Below are positions 61,381 through 64,000 of a stretch of DNA of 64,000 nt, in pieces. The notes under the pieces were generated by a model. The model did no database searches. It saw only the letters and a list, made by a program, of their open reading frames with translations, and was not told where the DNA came from. The stretch spans positions 1,535,001 through 1,599,000 of the forward strand of contig NZ_AP022829.1 in NCBI RefSeq assembly GCF_011405655.1, in the 5' to 3' direction. Origin of the DNA: Adlercreutzia hattorii (GTDB taxonomy: Bacteria; Actinomycetota; Coriobacteriia; Coriobacteriales; Eggerthellaceae). How positions within the stretch are numbered: position 1 is the first letter of the stretch; every line of letters begins with the position of its first letter. The position numbers and the translations under genes are program-made.

Positions 61381-62805
61381 TTACTCTTTTCCTTCGGCCA
61401 TTTTCTCGACAATACTCATAAGCTCCTGCTTTGTGTGAACGCCCGTCTTGGAGTAGATGCGCTTGATATGGGCCCAAACGGTGTTTTCCGACAAGACGAG
61501 GTCTTCCGCGATGTAGCGAGCAGAACGTCCACGGGCCAGATAGCGCAGAATCTCCCTCTCGCGCCGCGTGAGTCCGCTCGCAGCAGCGATGCCTTCAACC
61601 CCTCCTTCGAACGCATTGTCGATCGAGTTCGAATCGCTCGTACGCGGCCCCAGCTGCCTGCGCGCTTTGCTGATACCGAACACCAGCACCCCGGCCAATG
61701 GGTAAATGGCGGCAAAGGCAAGCAAAGTGAGCAACGAAAGCCCGTAATCGACGCTCAGCGACCGGAGAATGCTGCCGACGCCTAAACCCGTCAGAAGCGA
61801 AAGCGCCGAACCTCCCAAGTAGGCAGCCGAGAGGATGTAGGTCGAAAGGTCAAGACGTCGCGCGCTGTCAACGATGTATAGCAAAAACACCATGCTGCAA
61901 GCATCGTAACAGGCAATCATGACGAGGCCCACCAGACCTCCAAGGCCATCGCCGAGAAATGGCAGAAGCGACAAAATCAAGAGAAGCAGAGGCAAGCAGG
62001 CATTGTAGACCGACGCCGGATGCGGGCTCCTAAGAGCGATGAGCGCCAAAAGCAGCGTGACCAGAGTTGCAGCCGCGAGGGGTATCCACATATCCACGTC
62101 GCCAACCAAATGTTCCGATTGGGAGCCAAGCACGGCGGTATGCAGGATGCCAACGACCCCGACGAGCGCGAAAACGCAAAGGTAGGCCAAGGTAAGGTCG
62201 CGTCGTTCCGGCGGAACAGCAGGCATAGACGTCCGATGTTCGGGAAAACTCATGGTGCGCTTCTTGCGGGACAACAACCACGACGAGAGGCCCACCGATA
62301 AAATGGGCAGCGTACAGGACCAAAAGCGCCCGAAGGCCACAAGGAGAGGGCTTGCTATGCATTGGACGACAAGGGCACCGACAATTTGCACCGTCGATGA
62401 AGCAGTATCTTCCTCGGCGGCGAAGACGTCGAGCCAAACAGCATTGAGGATGGTCGACGAGTAGCCACACAGCGCACCACAGAGAGCGGCAGCAAAGCCA
62501 TCGGGGGACCTAGAAAGCAAATCGCCGGCGCTGAGAAGAAACCCGGACGAGAGAGATATAACGGCGGGATACTGGCGCAGGGCGCCCGATAAGAGACGAC
62601 GAGAGCGCACCATCAAAACGAGAGCAGAGGCCGTAAGAAGGGAAGAGACGAGCATAGGCACCATGAAGTTGAGCTCAGAGACAAAGCCGACAGTGGAGAA
62701 CACCGATCCCATCGCCGTCATATAGGCAGCGCCAAGCGATGCCTTGCAAAAGCCGAAGCCAAAGATACCCAATGCCATTTTTGTCAGCCCATCGGCCATC
62801 CGCAC
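61381..62805 (-). CDS. LuxR-type regulator with multi-span membrane domain
   Basis: 474 aa: about 12 predicted spans in residues 5-390 (MFS-like) followed by a LuxR/GerE HTH (LTRREREILRYLARGRSARYI, about 410-470). Membrane sensor-regulators of this type sit next to substrate-specific flavin reductases in Eggerthellaceae. Divergent from the flavoprotein at 63082, so probably controls it. Intact, in contrast to its frameshifted relative at 58017. Confidence 0.88.
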   Translation of the reverse strand: MRMADGLTKMALGIFGFGFCKASLGAAYMTAMGSVFSTVGFVSELNFMVPMLVSSLLTASALVLMVRSRRLLSGALRQYPAVISLSSGFLLSAGDLLSRSPDGFAAALCGALCGYSSTILNAVWLDVFAAEEDTASSTVQIVGALVVQCIASPLLVAFGRFWSCTLPILSVGLSSWLLSRKKRTMSFPEHRTSMPAVPPERRDLTLAYLCVFALVGVVGILHTAVLGSQSEHLVGDVDMWIPLAAATLVTLLLALIALRSPHPASVYNACLPLLLLILSLLPFLGDGLGGLVGLVMIACYDACSMVFLLYIVDSARRLDLSTYILSAAYLGGSALSLLTGLGVGSILRSLSVDYGLSLLTLLAFAAIYPLAGVLVFGISKARRQLGPRTSDSNSIDNAFEGGVEGIAAASGLTRREREILRYLARGRSARYIAEDLVLSENTVWAHIKRIYSKTGVHTKQELMSIVEKMAEGKE

Positions 62806-62924
62806 CCTCCTTTCGCAATCTGCTCTATTTTACTGCTCGGGGCAGACCCTCCTTAGCCTTGATGCCTGTTTTTTCTCTAGACCATCGATTCCAAGACCCT
62901 GAACAGTCATTTTGAAAAAAGTTA

Positions 62925-62983
62925 ACCGATTTTCGGTCATGGTCTTCCGTGCCGTTCATGAAGGAAATGCACCGATTATCGGG
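62925..62983. promoter_or_regulatory. Two 13-bp palindromic operator candidates
   Basis: ACCGATTTTCGGT (62925-62937) and ACCGATTATCGGG (62971-62983), 46 bp apart, in the 276-bp divergent region between the LuxR regulator and the flavoprotein at 63082. Confidence 0.6.
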
Positions 62984-63081
62984 GTCGCGGCGCACTTGAA
63001 AACCCTCCATACTCAGCGCTGCCTAGACCGCACCGACACAACGTTGCGGCGTCAACCATCCCAGAAGGAGGGAACTCAATC

Positions 63082-64000
63082 ATGGAATTCAACCGTAGGG
63101 ACTTTATCAAGGGGACTCTGGCTTTGGGCAGTATTGCCGCCGTAGGGGGACTTGCTGGATGCTCGAGTCCGCAAAATCAATCACCCGACTCCTCCCCTTT
63201 GGCAGATACCGGCTCCATCCCCGGTATCCCAGAGAGCTTCACCGACGGGAAATGGATCGGAACAGCCATGGGCCACGACGACGACCTGATAGTCGAGGTC
63301 GTCGTCGCAGGCGGCGACCTCGCCTCAGTTCGCGTCCTGCGCTGCGATGACACCATCGGCATCGGCACAACCGCAGCGCCTATAATGGCCTCACGAATCC
63401 TCGAGACGAAGAATCTAGACGTCGACACAGTGACAGGAGCGACAACCACCTCTATCGCCGTCAGAAACGCCGTCGCAGATGCGATCACGAACGCCGGCGG
63501 CAGCGTTTCCTCCTTCAGTTTGGGGACAACTGCGCCGACCGGGGGCGCCCCTCAAAACCTCGAGGTCGATGTCGCACTGGCCGGTGCGGGCACCGCGGGA
63601 CTCATCGCCGCCGTCCGTCTTCTGGAGGCCGGCAAGTCGGTCGTGCTCTTCGAGAAACAGGACATTGCCGGCGGCTCGATGCCGATGACCTACTCGGGCG
63701 TCGCGGCGGCGGAATCGCAGCTGCAATCGAACTATGCGCTGGGACGACACGATGAGAACCCCATGTTCAACAAAGCGGGTATGCTGGCTGTCATGAGCAA
63801 GTACCTCGTGCCCGAAAACGACCGTTTCAACGGCGCAATGCCCTATCAGACCGCCATGTACGACAATTCTGGCAAGCTGGTAGACTGGCTGCACGGCATG
63901 GGCGTGGGCTTCTACAGTCTCGGAGTGAACCCGGCCTACGGCGTGACCCCCTACCTCGCCCCCGGATGCTACATGGGTGGCTGCGGCTATGCCAAGGACT
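63082..64000 (+). CDS. Tat-exported FMN/FAD fumarate-reductase-like flavoprotein (3' cut by window)
   Basis: At least 306 aa; no stop before the window end. Twin-Arg signal NRRDFIKG with LAGC lipobox (Cys28), an FMN_bind domain (about 55-135) whose TGATTTS motif is the site of covalent FMN attachment, then an FAD_binding_2 domain (VALAGAGTAGLIAA near 156). AAGGAGGG RBS. With its own FMN domain it differs from the 56264 protein. Divergent from the LuxR regulator. Confidence 0.92.
   Translation, partial: MEFNRRDFIKGTLALGSIAAVGGLAGCSSPQNQSPDSSPLADTGSIPGIPESFTDGKWIGTAMGHDDDLIVEVVVAGGDLASVRVLRCDDTIGIGTTAAPIMASRILETKNLDVDTVTGATTTSIAVRNAVADAITNAGGSVSSFSLGTTAPTGGAPQNLEVDVALAGAGTAGLIAAVRLLEAGKSVVLFEKQDIAGGSMPMTYSGVAAAESQLQSNYALGRHDENPMFNKAGMLAVMSKYLVPENDRFNGAMPYQTAMYDNSGKLVDWLHGMGVGFYSLGVNPAYGVTPYLAPGCYMGGCGYAKD

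Overview
This 64 kb window is high-GC DNA from a non-sporulating anaerobic actinobacterium, most likely of the family Eggerthellaceae (Coriobacteriia). The evidence is: SpoVS without sporulation genes, Tat-exported fumarate-reductase-like flavoproteins paired with membrane LuxR-type regulators, an Ech-type hydrogenase next to indolepyruvate:ferredoxin oxidoreductase, and actinobacterial-type LexA boxes. Family level is an inference; no rRNA is present.

Layout. 1-25.6 kb is conserved housekeeping DNA, almost all on the + strand: pnp (5' end cut by the window edge), dapB, dapA, RNase J, ftsK, a RodZ-like protein, yajQ, rimO, a pgsA-cinA fusion, recA, recX, RNase Y, a soluble GHKL ATPase, spoVS, miaB, miaA, dapF, hflX, lexA (- strand), a 23-residue SOS-type membrane peptide, nrdR, dut and a small membrane protein. 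25.65-34.18 kb is a filamentous-phage (inovirus) prophage of about 6.2 kb, all on the - strand, with an IS21-family element of about 2.36 kb inside its adsorption gene. Its right junction is a complete XerC/XerD dif site. Beyond it coding switches mainly to the - strand, so the prophage appears to sit at the replication terminus. 34.2-54.6 kb holds a lipoprotein, a MenA-like prenyltransferase, GluQ-RS, two PaaK-type CoA ligases each with an ACT-domain protein, iorAB, an FHA protein, a DD-carboxypeptidase, a VanW protein, a CDP-alcohol phosphatidyltransferase, the six-gene echABCDEF hydrogenase operon and a BrnQ transporter. 54.8-64 kb is accessory: a truncated S51-like protein, tRNA-Pro(GGG), a five-copy operator-like array, two Tat flavoproteins (one cut by the window end), a flavoprotein remnant, two LuxR/membrane regulators (one frameshifted), a radical SAM protein and a MITE-like inverted-repeat element.

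How the genes work together. IorAB would oxidise aryl-pyruvates to aryl-acetyl-CoA and reduce ferredoxin, PaaK ligases interconvert aryl-acetates and their CoA esters, and Ech could re-oxidise the ferredoxin to H2 while pumping ions. recA, lexA and the small peptide carry matching LexA boxes inside their promoter spacers. FtsK, which activates XerCD at dif in other bacteria, is encoded about 25 kb from the dif-like site.

Most notable: (1) a dif-integrated inovirus with no integrase gene, disrupted by an IS; (2) two small genes overprinted on the phage adsorption gene; (3) a 23-residue hydrophobic peptide divergent from lexA; (4) a five-codon leader peptide (MLMRL) and hairpin before hflX; (5) an attenuator-like leader before RNase Y; (6) a helically phased 24-bp repeat array upstream of a flavoprotein.
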